Assembly: GCF_019396345.1 (NCBI RefSeq)
Contig: NZ_JAHKRM010000048.1
Location: 1-64,000, forward strand
DNA length: 64,000 nucleotides
Direction of reading: 5' to 3'
DNA from: Nonomuraea guangzhouensis
GTDB taxonomy: Bacteria > Actinomycetota > Actinomycetes > Streptosporangiales > Streptosporangiaceae
The notes below the pieces were generated by a model. That model saw only the letters and a program-made list of their open reading frames with translations. It did not search any database and was not told the origin of the DNA. The position numbers were made by a program, and so were the translations under genes. Of this stretch, positions 1 through 8,985 are shown piece by piece; position 1 is the stretch's first letter, and each line of letters begins with the position of its first letter.

Positions 1-473
1 AGGCTGGAGACCATGTCGGCGCGGTCGGCCAGCGCCAGCGCGGCGCCGGGGCCGACCGCGACCGAGCACTTGCCCGCGGCCTTGAGGGCCTCGCCGAGCG
101 TGCCCGCGTTGCGCTGGCCCGCCACGTCGATGAGGTAGCGGTAGTCGGGGATGACGGCGCCGTCGCCGCGCGCCTCCGGCGTCGGGGGCACGCCGCAGCT
201 GTAGCCGGCGGCCGACCTGGTGCCCGCCGACACGGTGAGCCACCCGTCGTAGGGGCAGGTCAGGCCGCCGACCGTGCGTACGGACAGCGACCCGATCGCG
301 CTGGCACCGGCGAGCCGCCACAGGTTGGGCGTGTCGTTCGGAGTGATGTCGTTCCAGTGGAGCCCCGGAACGCCGACGAGCGCCACCCGCCCGCCACCGT
401 CCTCGGCCTGCCCCGCCTGGGCGAACCCCCCTACCAGCAGGAGAGTCGCCAACACGACCAGCACGCGCCTCAC
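1..473 (-). CDS. Secreted protein of unknown function (3' end beyond window)
   Basis: A minus-strand reading frame is open from a GTG at 473 to the window edge (about 157 codons), so the C-terminus is missing. The start is supported by an AGGGGGA ribosome binding site about 7 nt upstream. The first about 23 residues (RRVLVVLATLLLVGG, then FAQAGQAED) form a signal peptide. The mature part begins RVALVGVPGLHWNDI and continues TPNLWRLAGASAIGSLSVRT, then a CPYDGWLTVSAGTRS stretch. The VxGxxWxD...TPNLxxL pattern resembles the N-terminal core of alkaline-phosphatase-superfamily proteins. That fold call is tentative and I do not recognise the exact family. It lies 86 bp downstream of the GHL10 gene on the same strand. 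Confidence 0.7.
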   Translation of the reverse strand, partial: MRRVLVVLATLLLVGGFAQAGQAEDGGGRVALVGVPGLHWNDITPNDTPNLWRLAGASAIGSLSVRTVGGLTCPYDGWLTVSAGTRSAAGYSCGVPPTPEARGDGAVIPDYRYLIDVAGQRNAGTLGEALKAAGKCSVAVGPGAALALADRADMVSS

Positions 474-559
474 GGGAATGTCCCCCTACGATCTACGGCT
501 ACCGTCCGCAGCATCGTCTCACCTCGCCGTGGGTGGCGAGACCGTTCGGCACCAGCCTG

Positions 560-2161
560 TCAGACCGGGGCGACCGTCACCTTGGCGGGCTCGCTCTCGT
601 TCTGGAGGCGGTCGAGGGAGGTCACCAGGTAGGTGCCCGGGGTCTTCGTGGTGAATGTGGGTGATGTGACGACGGCCACGAGATTGCGGGCGTCGGTGGA
701 CCGGCAGTCCTGGCCCGACTTCGGGACCTGGTAGACCGCGTACGAGCGGGCGCCCTGGCTCGCGTTCCACGAGATGACGGCGCCGGCCGCCTTGGCCGCG
801 GCGGGCTTGGCCGGGGCGACGCCGCCGCGGTCCTTGATGAGCGGCAGCAGAGCCGGGCGGGTGTAGTGGTCCTTGGCCAGGCGGTCGATGGCGCTCAGCG
901 GGTTGCTGAGCAGCTGGGCGGCGCTGAAGAAGACATCGCCGTCGACCTGCTTGTAATCGCGGTTGAGCGTCAGATGGGCGGCCAGCTCGCCCGGCTTGGT
1001 CCAGGCCTTGTCGTCCGTGGTGCCCACCCGGTAGAGGGCCTGGCCGATGTAGAGGTCGACGCCGGTGCCCTTGACCTCGTTGTTCCACCAGGGCACCAGG
1101 GCCCGGTAGTCGGCCAGCCGGAAGCCGCGCGACCAGTAGAGCTGCGGCATGATGTAGTCGACCGTGCCCGACTTGATCCAATGCCGCGCATCCGCATAAA
1201 TCGAGTCATAGGCCGACATGCCGGAGGTGCTGGAGCCCGTCGGATCGTCCGACTTGTTGCGCCAGATGCCGAACGGGCTCACCCCGAACTTGACGTACTT
1301 CTTGGTCGCGTGCACGGCCGCGTCGACCTGGGCGATCAGCTTGTCGACGTTGCCGCGCCGCCAGTCGGCCAGCTTCGCGCCGTCACCATACTTTGTAAAG
1401 GCGGCCGCGTCGTTGAACACGCCGCCCTCGCCCGGATACGGGTAGAAGTAGTCGTCGAAGTGCACCCCATCGACGTCGTAACGCTTCACCACATCGGTGA
1501 CGACCTTGGTGACGTGCTCGCGGACCTGCGGCAGGCCGGGGTTGAAGTAGAGACGGCCGTCGTACTTGACGGTCCAGCCAGGGTGCTGGCGGGCCGGGTG
1601 GCCGGCGGGCAGCTTGGCCGTGTCGGCGTCATAGGCGGCGCGGTAGGGGTTGAACCAGGCGTGGAACTCCAGGCCGCGCTTGTGGGCCTCGTCGATGAGG
1701 AACGGCAGCGGGTCCCAGCCCGGGTCCTTGCCGGGTGTGCCGGTCAGATACTGCGTCCACGGCTCGATCGAGGACCGGTAGAGCGCGTCGGAGGCCGGCC
1801 GCACCTGGACGAAGACCGCGTTGAAGCGGCGCTTGACGGCCGCGTCGAGCAGCCTGACGTACTCGGCCTGCTGCTTGGCCACGGGAAGGCCGGTGCGCGA
1901 GGGCCAGTCGATGTTCTTGACCGTGGCGATCCAGACGCCGCGCAGCTGGCGCTTGGGGTAGCGGGCGTCGGCGGTGCAGGAGGTCTTCGCCCGCGCGGTG
2001 CCCGCCGTCTTCGTGCCCGCCGTCTTCGTGCCGGACGAGCCGGTCGAGGCCGAGGCGGTCGCCGCGGGCGTCTGTTGGGCTCCCGGGCCGAAGAGGTAGG
2101 CGGCGCCGGCTGTGACGGTGGCGAGGGCGGCAGCAGCGATGAGAGGGCGTCCGGTTCGCAT
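560..2161 (-). CDS. Secreted GHL10-type (DUF187) glycosyl hydrolase-like protein
   Basis: 533 residues. A basic N-terminus and hydrophobic stretch (residues about 5-30) give a signal peptide, followed by an Ala/Thr/Ser linker. The core begins at about residue 72 with RQLRGVWIATVKNIDWPS. It continues with AVFVQVRPASDALY, FHAWFNPYRA and GVHFDDYFYPYP, the (beta/alpha)8 signature of the GHL10/DUF187 family. Family members act on cell-wall or extracellular polysaccharide; the substrate here is unknown. The last about 90 residues (ISWNASQGARSYAVY to the end) look like a fibronectin type III module. The ATG at 2161 has only a weak ribosome binding site. The gene follows the EF-G2 gene after a terminator, so it is probably transcribed alone. 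Confidence 0.85.
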   Translation of the reverse strand: MRTGRPLIAAAALATVTAGAAYLFGPGAQQTPAATASASTGSSGTKTAGTKTAGTARAKTSCTADARYPKRQLRGVWIATVKNIDWPSRTGLPVAKQQAEYVRLLDAAVKRRFNAVFVQVRPASDALYRSSIEPWTQYLTGTPGKDPGWDPLPFLIDEAHKRGLEFHAWFNPYRAAYDADTAKLPAGHPARQHPGWTVKYDGRLYFNPGLPQVREHVTKVVTDVVKRYDVDGVHFDDYFYPYPGEGGVFNDAAAFTKYGDGAKLADWRRGNVDKLIAQVDAAVHATKKYVKFGVSPFGIWRNKSDDPTGSSTSGMSAYDSIYADARHWIKSGTVDYIMPQLYWSRGFRLADYRALVPWWNNEVKGTGVDLYIGQALYRVGTTDDKAWTKPGELAAHLTLNRDYKQVDGDVFFSAAQLLSNPLSAIDRLAKDHYTRPALLPLIKDRGGVAPAKPAAAKAAGAVISWNASQGARSYAVYQVPKSGQDCRSTDARNLVAVVTSPTFTTKTPGTYLVTSLDRLQNESEPAKVTVAPV

Positions 2162-2248
2162 GATGCTTCAGTTTGGCATTGCCTCTGACGTGCTTTGGTC
2201 AAAAAAAAGAAATCTATTCGTGATGTTCTTGTGCTGAAAGTGACGGCT

Positions 2249-2279
2249 GGGCCGGGAGGGACGGCGCTCCTCCCGGCCC
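2249..2279 (-). terminator. Intrinsic terminator of the EF-G2 gene
   Basis: A perfect 11-bp stem, GGGCCGGGAGG paired with CCTCCCGGCCC, encloses a 9-nt loop. It starts 11 nt beyond the EF-G2 stop codon. No strong U-tract follows, as is common in high-GC actinobacteria. Confidence 0.65.
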
Positions 2280-2289
2280 GGATCGGCCG

Positions 2290-4428
2290 TCAGTCCCCGG
2301 TGGCGACCTTGTCGGCCACGTGCGTCGGCAGCGGCTCATAGCGCAGGAACGCGCGCTGGAAGGTGCCGGTGCCGTGCGACATGGACCGCAGGTCGATCGC
2401 GTAGCGGGTGATCTCCAGCTCGGGCACCTCCGCCTTGACCAGGGTACGTCCCGTGCCCACCGGCTCGGTGCCGAGCACCCGGCCGCGCCGCGACGACAGA
2501 TCCGACATCACCGAGCCCACGTAGTCGTCGGCCACCAGCACCGACAGCTCGTCGACCGGCTCCAGCAGCAGCGTCGGCACCTTTGACGCGGCCTCCTTGA
2601 GCGCCAGCTGCCCGGCGATCTGGAAGGCCATGTCGGAGGAGTCGACCGAGTGCGCCTTGCCGTCGTACAGCGTGACGCGCACGTCCACCATCGGGTAGCC
2701 GGCGACCACGCCCCGCTCCATCTGGGCCCGTACGCCCTTCTCCACCGACGGGATGAACTGCCTGGGCACCACACCGCCGACGATCTTGTCCACGAACTCG
2801 AAACCCCCGCCGGAGGGCAGGGGCTCGACTTCCAGATGGCAGATCGCGAACTGGCCGTGACCGCCCGTCTGCTTGACGTTGCGGCCCATCGCCTGGCACC
2901 TGCCGCCGAACGTCTCACGCAGCGGCACCCGCAGGTCGACGCGCTCGACCTCGACGCCGTGCCGCTTGGACAGCCGGTCGAGCAGCACGTCGGTGTGGGC
3001 CTCGCCCATGCACCACAGGACGAGCTGCCGGGTCTCGGCGTTGTTCTCCAGCCGGAGCGTCGGATCCTCGGCCACCAGGCGGCCCAGCGCCTGCGACAGC
3101 TTGTCCTCGTCGGCCTTGGACCTGGCCTGGATGGCGACGGGGAGCAGCGGCTCGGGCGTCTCCCACGCCGTCATGAGCAGGGGCTTGTCCACCTCCGACA
3201 GCGTGTCGCCCGTCTCGGCCCGGGAGAGCTTGGCCACGGCGATGATGTCGCCCGCCACGCCCTTGGCGGCGCTGCGCTGCTGCTTGCCCAGCGGGCAGGT
3301 GAGGGTCCCGATGCGCTCGTCGACGTCGTGGTCCTCGTGCCCGCGCTCGGCCAGGCCGTGCCCGGACACGTGCACGGTCATGTCAGGGCGCAGGGAGCCG
3401 GAGAAGATGCGCACCAGGCTGATGCGGCCCACGTACGGGTCGCTGGTGGTCTTGACGACCTCGGCGACCAGCGGGCCGTCGGGGTCGCAGGCGATGCCCT
3501 TGACGGGTTTGCCGTCCAGGGAGGTGATCTCCGGCATCGGGTGTTCGAGCGGGGAGGGGAAGCCCTGCGTCATGAGTTCGAGCACCTCTTGGGCGCCCAC
3601 GCCGATGCCGCTGCAGAGCACGGGGAAGAAGCTGCCCCGCGCGACGGCCTTCTCGAGGTCCTCGATGAGGACCTTGGTGTCGATCGGCTCGCCTTCGAGG
3701 TAGCGCTCCATGAGCGACTCGTCTTCGCTCTCCTGGATGATGCCCTCGATCAGGACACCGCGGTGCTCCTCGATCTGCGCCTGGTACTCGGTGCCCGGGT
3801 CCTTCTCGGTGCGCGTGCCCGTGGCGTAGTTGTAGAACTTCTGCGACAGCAGCCCGATCAGGCCGTTCACGTGCCCGTTGGTGATCACCGGCAGGTAGAG
3901 GGGGGCCACGCCGTCGCCGAAGATGTCCTGGCAGGTGGCGAGGACCTCGTCGAAGTCGGCCCGCTGGTGGTCGATCTTGGTGATCACGACGGCTCTGGGC
4001 ATGCCGACCTGGCTGCACTCCTCCCACAGCATCTGGGTGAGCCCGTCGATGCCCTCCGAGGCCGACACGACGAAGAGGGCGGCGTCAGCCGCGCGCAGCC
4101 CGGCGCGCAGGTCGCCCACGAAGTCGGCGTAACCGGGGGTGTCCAGAAGATTGATCTTGATGCTGTTGTGCACCAGCGGCGCGACCGACAGGTTCACCGA
4201 GCGCTGCTGCCGCACCTCCACCTCGTCGAAGTCGCTGACCGTGTTGCCGTCCTCCACCCGGCCGGCCCGCTGGATCGTGCCGGTCGCGGCCAGCAGCTGC
4301 TCGACGAGGGTTGTCTTACCCGCTCCTGAGTGGCCGACCAGCACGACATTGCGTATCGCATCCGCCCTGTCGGCCGCTGGTGCCCTGCCCGCGGCTCCCA
4401 TGGCTTGGCCAGGGTTCTTCTCTGCCAC
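2290..4428 (-). CDS. Elongation factor G-like GTPase (EF-G2, FusA2 type)
   Basis: 712 residues from a GTG at 4428 preceded by GGGAGGCGA. An upstream ATG at 4515 would add 29 residues of poor composition and has no such site. Translational GTPase motifs are visible: G1 GHSGAGKTT (residues about 32-40), G3 DTPGYADF (about 96-103) and a G4 variant TKID (about 140-143) in place of NKxD. EF-G domains II-V follow, including a domain IV stretch GHGQFAICHLEVEPL. Length and the TKID variant match actinobacterial EF-G2 (mycobacterial FusA2), a paralogue whose translation role is unclear, not the main EF-G next to tuf. It is transcribed divergently from pgsA, with 145 bp between the two starts. Confidence 0.9.
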   Translation of the reverse strand: MAEKNPGQAMGAAGRAPAADRADAIRNVVLVGHSGAGKTTLVEQLLAATGTIQRAGRVEDGNTVSDFDEVEVRQQRSVNLSVAPLVHNSIKINLLDTPGYADFVGDLRAGLRAADAALFVVSASEGIDGLTQMLWEECSQVGMPRAVVITKIDHQRADFDEVLATCQDIFGDGVAPLYLPVITNGHVNGLIGLLSQKFYNYATGTRTEKDPGTEYQAQIEEHRGVLIEGIIQESEDESLMERYLEGEPIDTKVLIEDLEKAVARGSFFPVLCSGIGVGAQEVLELMTQGFPSPLEHPMPEITSLDGKPVKGIACDPDGPLVAEVVKTTSDPYVGRISLVRIFSGSLRPDMTVHVSGHGLAERGHEDHDVDERIGTLTCPLGKQQRSAAKGVAGDIIAVAKLSRAETGDTLSEVDKPLLMTAWETPEPLLPVAIQARSKADEDKLSQALGRLVAEDPTLRLENNAETRQLVLWCMGEAHTDVLLDRLSKRHGVEVERVDLRVPLRETFGGRCQAMGRNVKQTGGHGQFAICHLEVEPLPSGGGFEFVDKIVGGVVPRQFIPSVEKGVRAQMERGVVAGYPMVDVRVTLYDGKAHSVDSSDMAFQIAGQLALKEAASKVPTLLLEPVDELSVLVADDYVGSVMSDLSSRRGRVLGTEPVGTGRTLVKAEVPELEITRYAIDLRSMSHGTGTFQRAFLRYEPLPTHVADKVATGD

Positions 4429-4573
4429 ATTCGCCTCCCGCGTCGTCGGTTGAGGTTGCCAACGCCGCGCCCGAGCGAGGGGACAGAAACCGCATGGACG
4501 CGGTGTGTTCACCAAATACCCCTGTGGCGAATATCACAAGGGGGATGGGGCAAAGAAAGTCGTCGGCTCGTTA

Positions 4574-5206
4574 ATGGCCTACGATCAGACGGCGATGCTG
4601 AAACTCCTGCGCCCGGCCATGACCCGGATACTCACCCCGCTGGGCAGGGCACTGGCCGCCCGCGGGATCGGCCCGAACGTCGTCACGGCGATCGGCACGA
4701 TCGGCACCGTCGTCTGCGCCCTGCTCTTCCTGCCTCTGGGCCAGTTGTCGTGGGGTGCCCTGCTGATCACGGTGTTCGTGCTGTTCGATCTGCTCGACGG
4801 CCTGGTGGCCCGGCTCGGCGGCAAGGGGGGCAGCACCTGGGGCGCGTTCCTCGACTCCACCCTCGACCGGGTGGCCGACGCCGCCATCTTCTGCGGGCTG
4901 ATTCTTTACTTCATCTCGAAGCACGACACGCTGATGGCCGCGGTGACGCTGGCCGGCCTGGTCGCCGGGGCCCTGGTGTCCTACGCCAAGGCCAGGGCGG
5001 AGGGGCTCGGGCTCACCTGTGACGTGGGGCTGGCCGAGCGGCCGGAGCGCCTGGTCGTCGCGCTGGTGGCCACCTTCTTCGCCGGGCTCGGCGTGCCGTA
5101 CGTCCTCCCCGCCGGGATGTGGCTGCTGGCGATCGCCGGCGCGATCACGGTGGTGCAGCGGGTGGTCCACGTTCACGGGCAGACGAGGCAGGCTGGGGAG
5201 CGATGA
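4574..5206 (+). CDS. pgsA: Phosphatidylinositol phosphate synthase (CDP-alcohol phosphatidyltransferase)
   Basis: 210 residues, integral membrane. The family motif DxxDGxxAR...GxxxDxxxD is intact: D72, D75, G76, A79, R80, G90, D94 and D98 in FDLLDGLVAR and GAFLDSTLD. The enzyme joins CDP-diacylglycerol to inositol phosphate, the first lipid step toward phosphatidylinositol and its mannosides. This specific activity is inferred from the downstream acyltransferase-pimA pair, the same order as Rv2612c-Rv2610c. The start is uncertain: ATG 4574 lacks a good ribosome binding site, and ATG 4595 or an upstream start at 4505 is possible. The stop overlaps the next ATG. Confidence 0.9.
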   Translation: MAYDQTAMLKLLRPAMTRILTPLGRALAARGIGPNVVTAIGTIGTVVCALLFLPLGQLSWGALLITVFVLFDLLDGLVARLGGKGGSTWGAFLDSTLDRVADAAIFCGLILYFISKHDTLMAAVTLAGLVAGALVSYAKARAEGLGLTCDVGLAERPERLVVALVATFFAGLGVPYVLPAGMWLLAIAGAITVVQRVVHVHGQTRQAGER

Positions 5207-6111
5207 GCCAGAAGACGTCCGTCACCGATCGCGTCGTCGCCGCGGGGTTCGCGGCCGGCTGGAAATTGGTCCCGCTGCTGCCCCAGCGCGCGACCGCCGG
5301 GGCCTTCAGTCTCCTGGCCGACCGGGTGTGGCGCAGGCGCGGCCGGTCCGTACGCCGCCTGGAGTCCAATCTGGCCAGGGTGACCGGGCTCGACCCCGAC
5401 AGCCGCGAGCTGCGCGAGCTGAGCAGGGCGGGCATGCGCTCCTACTTCCGCTACTTCCACGAGGTGTTCCGGCTGCCGTCGATGCGCCGCGAGGACATCG
5501 TCCGCCGCACGCACGTGACCGGCGCCGAGCACATCCACGACACGGTGGCCGCCGGGCGCGGGGTGGTGCTGGCGCTGCCGCACATGGGCAACTGGGACCA
5601 GGCCGGCGCGTGGCTGGTGGGCGTGGGCCATCCGTTCGCCACCGTCGCGGAGCGGCTCAAGCCCGAGTCGCTGTTCCGCCGCTATGTCGCCTTCCGCGAG
5701 GGGCTGGGCATGGAGGTGCTGCCGCTCACGGGCGGCGACGGCCACAATTTCGGCACCCTGGCCACGCGCGTACGGCGGGGCGGCGTCGTCTGCCTGCCGG
5801 CCGAGCGCGACCTGACCAAGAGCGGCATCGAGGTGCGCTTCTTCGGCTCGGCCACCAAGGTGCCCGCGGGGCCGCCGCTGCTGGCCGTGCAGACCGGGGC
5901 GGCGCTGCTGCCCGCCACTGTCTACTTCCACGGTGACGACTGGGGGATCGACATCCACGAGGAGATCCCCGTGCCCGAGGAGGGCACCAGGCAGGAGAAG
6001 GTCGCGATCGTGGCGCAGCGCCTGACGGACGTCTTCGAGAAGGGCATCTCCGAGCACCCGGAGGACTGGCACATGCTGCAGCGGCTCTGGCTGGAGGACC
6101 TGGCCAGATGA
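5203..6111 (+). CDS. Phosphatidylinositol mannoside acyltransferase (PatA-like, HtrB/LpxL family)
   Basis: 302 residues. The ATG at 5203 overlaps the pgsA stop (ATGA) and has GGGGAG upstream. The HtrB/LpxL-type catalytic H(x4)D pattern is visible in LPHMGNWDQAGAW. Further family sequence follows (ERDLTKSGIEVRFFG, then VPAGPPLLAVQTGAALLPA). The mycobacterial homologue Rv2611c (PatA) transfers an acyl group to the mannose added by PimA, at the cytoplasmic face of the membrane. Overlapping stop/start codons on both sides indicate translational coupling with pgsA and pimA. Confidence 0.9.
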   Translation: MSQKTSVTDRVVAAGFAAGWKLVPLLPQRATAGAFSLLADRVWRRRGRSVRRLESNLARVTGLDPDSRELRELSRAGMRSYFRYFHEVFRLPSMRREDIVRRTHVTGAEHIHDTVAAGRGVVLALPHMGNWDQAGAWLVGVGHPFATVAERLKPESLFRRYVAFREGLGMEVLPLTGGDGHNFGTLATRVRRGGVVCLPAERDLTKSGIEVRFFGSATKVPAGPPLLAVQTGAALLPATVYFHGDDWGIDIHEEIPVPEEGTRQEKVAIVAQRLTDVFEKGISEHPEDWHMLQRLWLEDLAR

Positions 6112-7238
6112 AGGTCGGCATCGTCTGTCCCTACTCCTGGGACATGCCCGGCGGGGTCAAACAGCACATCGACGACCTGGCGCAGGCACTGATCGCGCAG
6201 GAGCACGACGTCTCCGTCATCGCGCCGGCCGCCGACGACGAGGAGCTCCCGCCGTACGTGACGGGTGCCGGCCGGGCCATCCCGGTGCCGTACAACGGGT
6301 CGGTGGCCAGGATGTCGTTCGGCTTCATCTCGGCGGCCCGGGTGCGGCGCTGGGTGCGTGACGGCGGCTTCGACGTGCTGCACATCCATGAGCCGCTGGT
6401 GCCGAGCCTGGGCGTGCTGGCCTGCTGGGCGGCCAAGGGGCCGATCGTGGCCACCTTCCACGCCTCCTGGACGCGTTCGCGGGCCATCGCGGTGGCCGAG
6501 CCGCTGCTGCGCAGCGCGCTGGAGAAGCTCAGCGGCCGCATCGCGGTCTCCGACGCGGCCCGCAAGAGCCTGGTCGAGCAGTTCGGCGGCGACACCGTGC
6601 TGATCCCCAACGGCGTCACCGTCAGCCGCTACGCGCACGCGGAGCCGCTCGACGGGTGGGGGCCCGACGGCGCCACGCTCGGCTTCCTCGGCCGGATGGA
6701 CGAGGAGCGCAAGGGCCTGCCGATCCTGCTGGACGCCTTCAAGCCGCTGGCGGCCGAACGCCCGGGGCTCAAGCTGCTCATCGCCGGTCCGGGCGACGCC
6801 AAGGACGTCTACGATCGGGTGCCCAAGGCGCTGCACGACCGGGTCACCGTGCTCGGCCAGGTGAGCGAGGCCGACAAGATCCGCGCCTACCACTCGGTCG
6901 ACGTGTTCTGCGCGCCCAACACCCGGGGTGAGAGCTTCGGCATCGTGCTGGCGGAGGCCATGGCCTCTGGCGCGACCGTGCTGGCCAGCGACATCCCCGC
7001 CTTCCGCCGGGTGCTGGGCGAGGGCCAGGCGGGCGCGCTGTTCACCAACGGCGACCCGGCCTCGCTGGCCCGCGAGGCGGCCGCGCTGCTCGACGCCCCG
7101 GAGCGCCGCGCCAAGCTGGCCGAGGAGGCGCTGGTCGCGGTCGGCAAGTACGACTGGTCGACGGTCGCCCGTGACGTGGTCCGGGTCTACGAGACGGTGA
7201 CGTCCGGCGGTGCGGGCGGCGTGGAGGAAGATCTGTGA
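6108..7238 (+). CDS. pimA: Phosphatidylinositol alpha-mannosyltransferase
   Basis: 376 residues, GT4 family with GT-B fold. The N-terminal acceptor domain begins MKVGIVCPYSWDMPGGVKQHI with the glycine-rich GGV loop. The C-terminal donor domain has LGFLGRMDEERKGLPILL and the E-x7-E-type GESFGIVLAEAMASG. PimA adds the first mannose from GDP-mannose to phosphatidylinositol on the inner leaflet. The ATG overlaps the acyltransferase stop, and the stop overlaps the next GTG. This is the third gene of a tightly coupled lipid operon. Confidence 0.92.
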   Translation: MKVGIVCPYSWDMPGGVKQHIDDLAQALIAQEHDVSVIAPAADDEELPPYVTGAGRAIPVPYNGSVARMSFGFISAARVRRWVRDGGFDVLHIHEPLVPSLGVLACWAAKGPIVATFHASWTRSRAIAVAEPLLRSALEKLSGRIAVSDAARKSLVEQFGGDTVLIPNGVTVSRYAHAEPLDGWGPDGATLGFLGRMDEERKGLPILLDAFKPLAAERPGLKLLIAGPGDAKDVYDRVPKALHDRVTVLGQVSEADKIRAYHSVDVFCAPNTRGESFGIVLAEAMASGATVLASDIPAFRRVLGEGQAGALFTNGDPASLAREAAALLDAPERRAKLAEEALVAVGKYDWSTVARDVVRVYETVTSGGAGGVEEDL

Positions 7239-7777
7239 CCCCGACCATGATCGTGCTGATCGCGGGCCTCGTCGTGGTGCTCACGGCCGTCTACATCTCG
7301 TGGCGGGCGGGCCGCCTCGACCGGATGCACATCCGGCTGGAGCTGGCCCACGAAGCGCTCGACGCCGCGCTCATGCGGCGCAGGGCCGTCGTGCTGGAGC
7401 TGGCCGGCTCCCGGCTGCTCGACCCGGCGACCTCGCTGGTGCTGGCCGCGGCGGCGCACGAGGCCAGGATGGCCGGGCCCGAGGATCGCGAGCACGCCGA
7501 GAGCGACCTGTCGGGCACGCTGCGCGCCGTCGTCGACCAGGAGCGCTTCACCGAGAAGCTGTCGGAGTCGCCCGGCGGCCAGGCCCTGCTCGAAGAGCTC
7601 GGCGCGGCCGTGGCCAAGGTCGTCTACTCGCGCCGCTTCTACAACAGCGCCGTGGGAGTCACCCGTACGGCCCAGCGGCGCTGGCTCGCGAGAGTCCTTC
7701 GCCTGGCCGGGCACACCGAATACCCGCAATTCTTCGAGATTGATGACAATCCGCCCGCGACTATGGCAACTGAATGA
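7235..7777 (+). CDS. LemA-like single-pass membrane protein of unknown function
   Basis: 180 residues from a GTG overlapping the pimA stop (GTGA). One N-terminal transmembrane helix (about residues 3-22, MIVLIAGLVVVLTAVYISW) is followed by a helical soluble domain. The domain has a LemA-like C-terminal pattern VVYSRRFYNSAVGVTRTAQ and few glycines. LemA proteins are poorly characterised; the assignment rests on topology and the RRFYNSAV motif only. Translational coupling to pimA suggests shared expression with phosphatidylinositol mannoside synthesis. Confidence 0.7.
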   Translation: MTPTMIVLIAGLVVVLTAVYISWRAGRLDRMHIRLELAHEALDAALMRRRAVVLELAGSRLLDPATSLVLAAAAHEARMAGPEDREHAESDLSGTLRAVVDQERFTEKLSESPGGQALLEELGAAVAKVVYSRRFYNSAVGVTRTAQRRWLARVLRLAGHTEYPQFFEIDDNPPATMATE

Positions 7778-7839
7778 CCTAATTTGGAGACCGCCGGTAG
7801 GCTTCTTCCGTTTCTTGGCCCATGCGGAGGAGTACACAG

Positions 7840-8862
7840 GTGCGGCTACCTCGGATGATTACCGTGACGCTGGCCGGGGCGGCTGTCCTGCTGCCGGTCG
7901 CGGCCTGCTCGTCGGACGAGCCCGCCGCGGGCAAGGCGCCCCAGGCGGCCACGGCTTCCCCGACCGAGGAGCCCACGGAAGAGGCGGGCAAGACCCATCC
8001 CTTCACCGGACTGCCGATGGAGGGGAGCGCCAAGCCGGTGCTCGCCGTGAAGATCGAGAACACCGCGGCCGGCAAGCCCCAGCTCGGGCTCAAGAGCGCG
8101 GACATCGTCTACATCGAGCAGGTCGAGGCTGGTCTGACCCGTTTGATGGCCGTCTTCTCCTCGAAGCTGCCGGCCAAGGTGGGGCCCGTGCGCAGCGCCC
8201 GCATCTCCGACCTGCACATCGTGCCGCAGTTCGGCAAGCCGGCCTTCGCCTACTCGGGCGTACAGTCGCTGATGCTGCCGTTCATGGCCAAGGCCTCGCT
8301 GTACGACGTCGGCGACACCCGCAACCCGGGCGCCTTCTTCCGCCAGCCGGGCCGCTTCGCCCCGTACAACCTGTTCGCCACCACCAAGAAGCTGCTGTCG
8401 CGGGCGCCGGGCGCCGACAAGGCCAAGGACATCGGCTTCACCTTCGGCGACGCCCCGGCCGACGGCGGCGTGGACAAGAAGTCGTACACCGTCAAGTGGC
8501 CCGCGGCGCGCTTCACCTTCGGCTGGTCCGAGGCGGACAAGAAGTGGCTGATCTGGCAGGACGGCAAGAAGGACATGGCGGCGGAGGGCGGCCAGCTCGG
8601 CGCGCCCACGATCGTCGTCCAGTACACCAAGACCGAGCGCTCCCAGTTCCACGACAAGAACCAGAGCTACACGCCCCTGGTGCGCAGCGTCGGCACGGGC
8701 ACGGCGGTGGTGCTGCGCGACGGCAAGGCGTACAAGGCGAAGTGGGAGCGGAAATCCGAGGAGAGCGGTACGACGTTCACCACGGAGAGTGGCGAGCCGA
8801 TGAACTTCGCGCCCGGCCAGGTCTGGGTCGCGCTCGCCAGCCGCAAGCCCGTCATCCCCTGA
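7840..8862 (+). CDS. DUF3048 (YerB-like) lipoprotein
   Basis: 340 residues from the GTG at 7840, which has a strong GGAGGAG 8 nt upstream; an upstream ATG at 7822 would place that site inside the gene. The signal peptide ends in a lipobox LLPVAAC, so the mature protein is probably a lipid-anchored extracytoplasmic protein. DUF3048 sequence follows: HPFTGLP, KPVLAVKIENTAAGKPQLG, DIVYIEQVEAGLTRLMAVF, GPVRSARISD, and a C-terminal half with PLVRSVGTGTAVVLRDGKAY. The function of this family is not established. Confidence 0.85.
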   Translation: MRLPRMITVTLAGAAVLLPVAACSSDEPAAGKAPQAATASPTEEPTEEAGKTHPFTGLPMEGSAKPVLAVKIENTAAGKPQLGLKSADIVYIEQVEAGLTRLMAVFSSKLPAKVGPVRSARISDLHIVPQFGKPAFAYSGVQSLMLPFMAKASLYDVGDTRNPGAFFRQPGRFAPYNLFATTKKLLSRAPGADKAKDIGFTFGDAPADGGVDKKSYTVKWPAARFTFGWSEADKKWLIWQDGKKDMAAEGGQLGAPTIVVQYTKTERSQFHDKNQSYTPLVRSVGTGTAVVLRDGKAYKAKWERKSEESGTTFTTESGEPMNFAPGQVWVALASRKPVIP

Positions 8863-8985
8863 AAACCGCACCTAGATGTACAAGAGCCTTGATAAATCCT
8901 GACATCGTGGTGTGTCAGGAGAGAGGTCTTCAGGACCTACCATGGGCTTGATAACTTACCGTTCGCCTTTGTGAGGAAGACCGTC

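Noticed and set aside
2162..2220. Promoter for the GHL10 gene with a TTGACC -35 on the minus strand
   Set aside because: TTGACC is present next to a T-run, but no acceptable -10 lies 16-19 nt further on.
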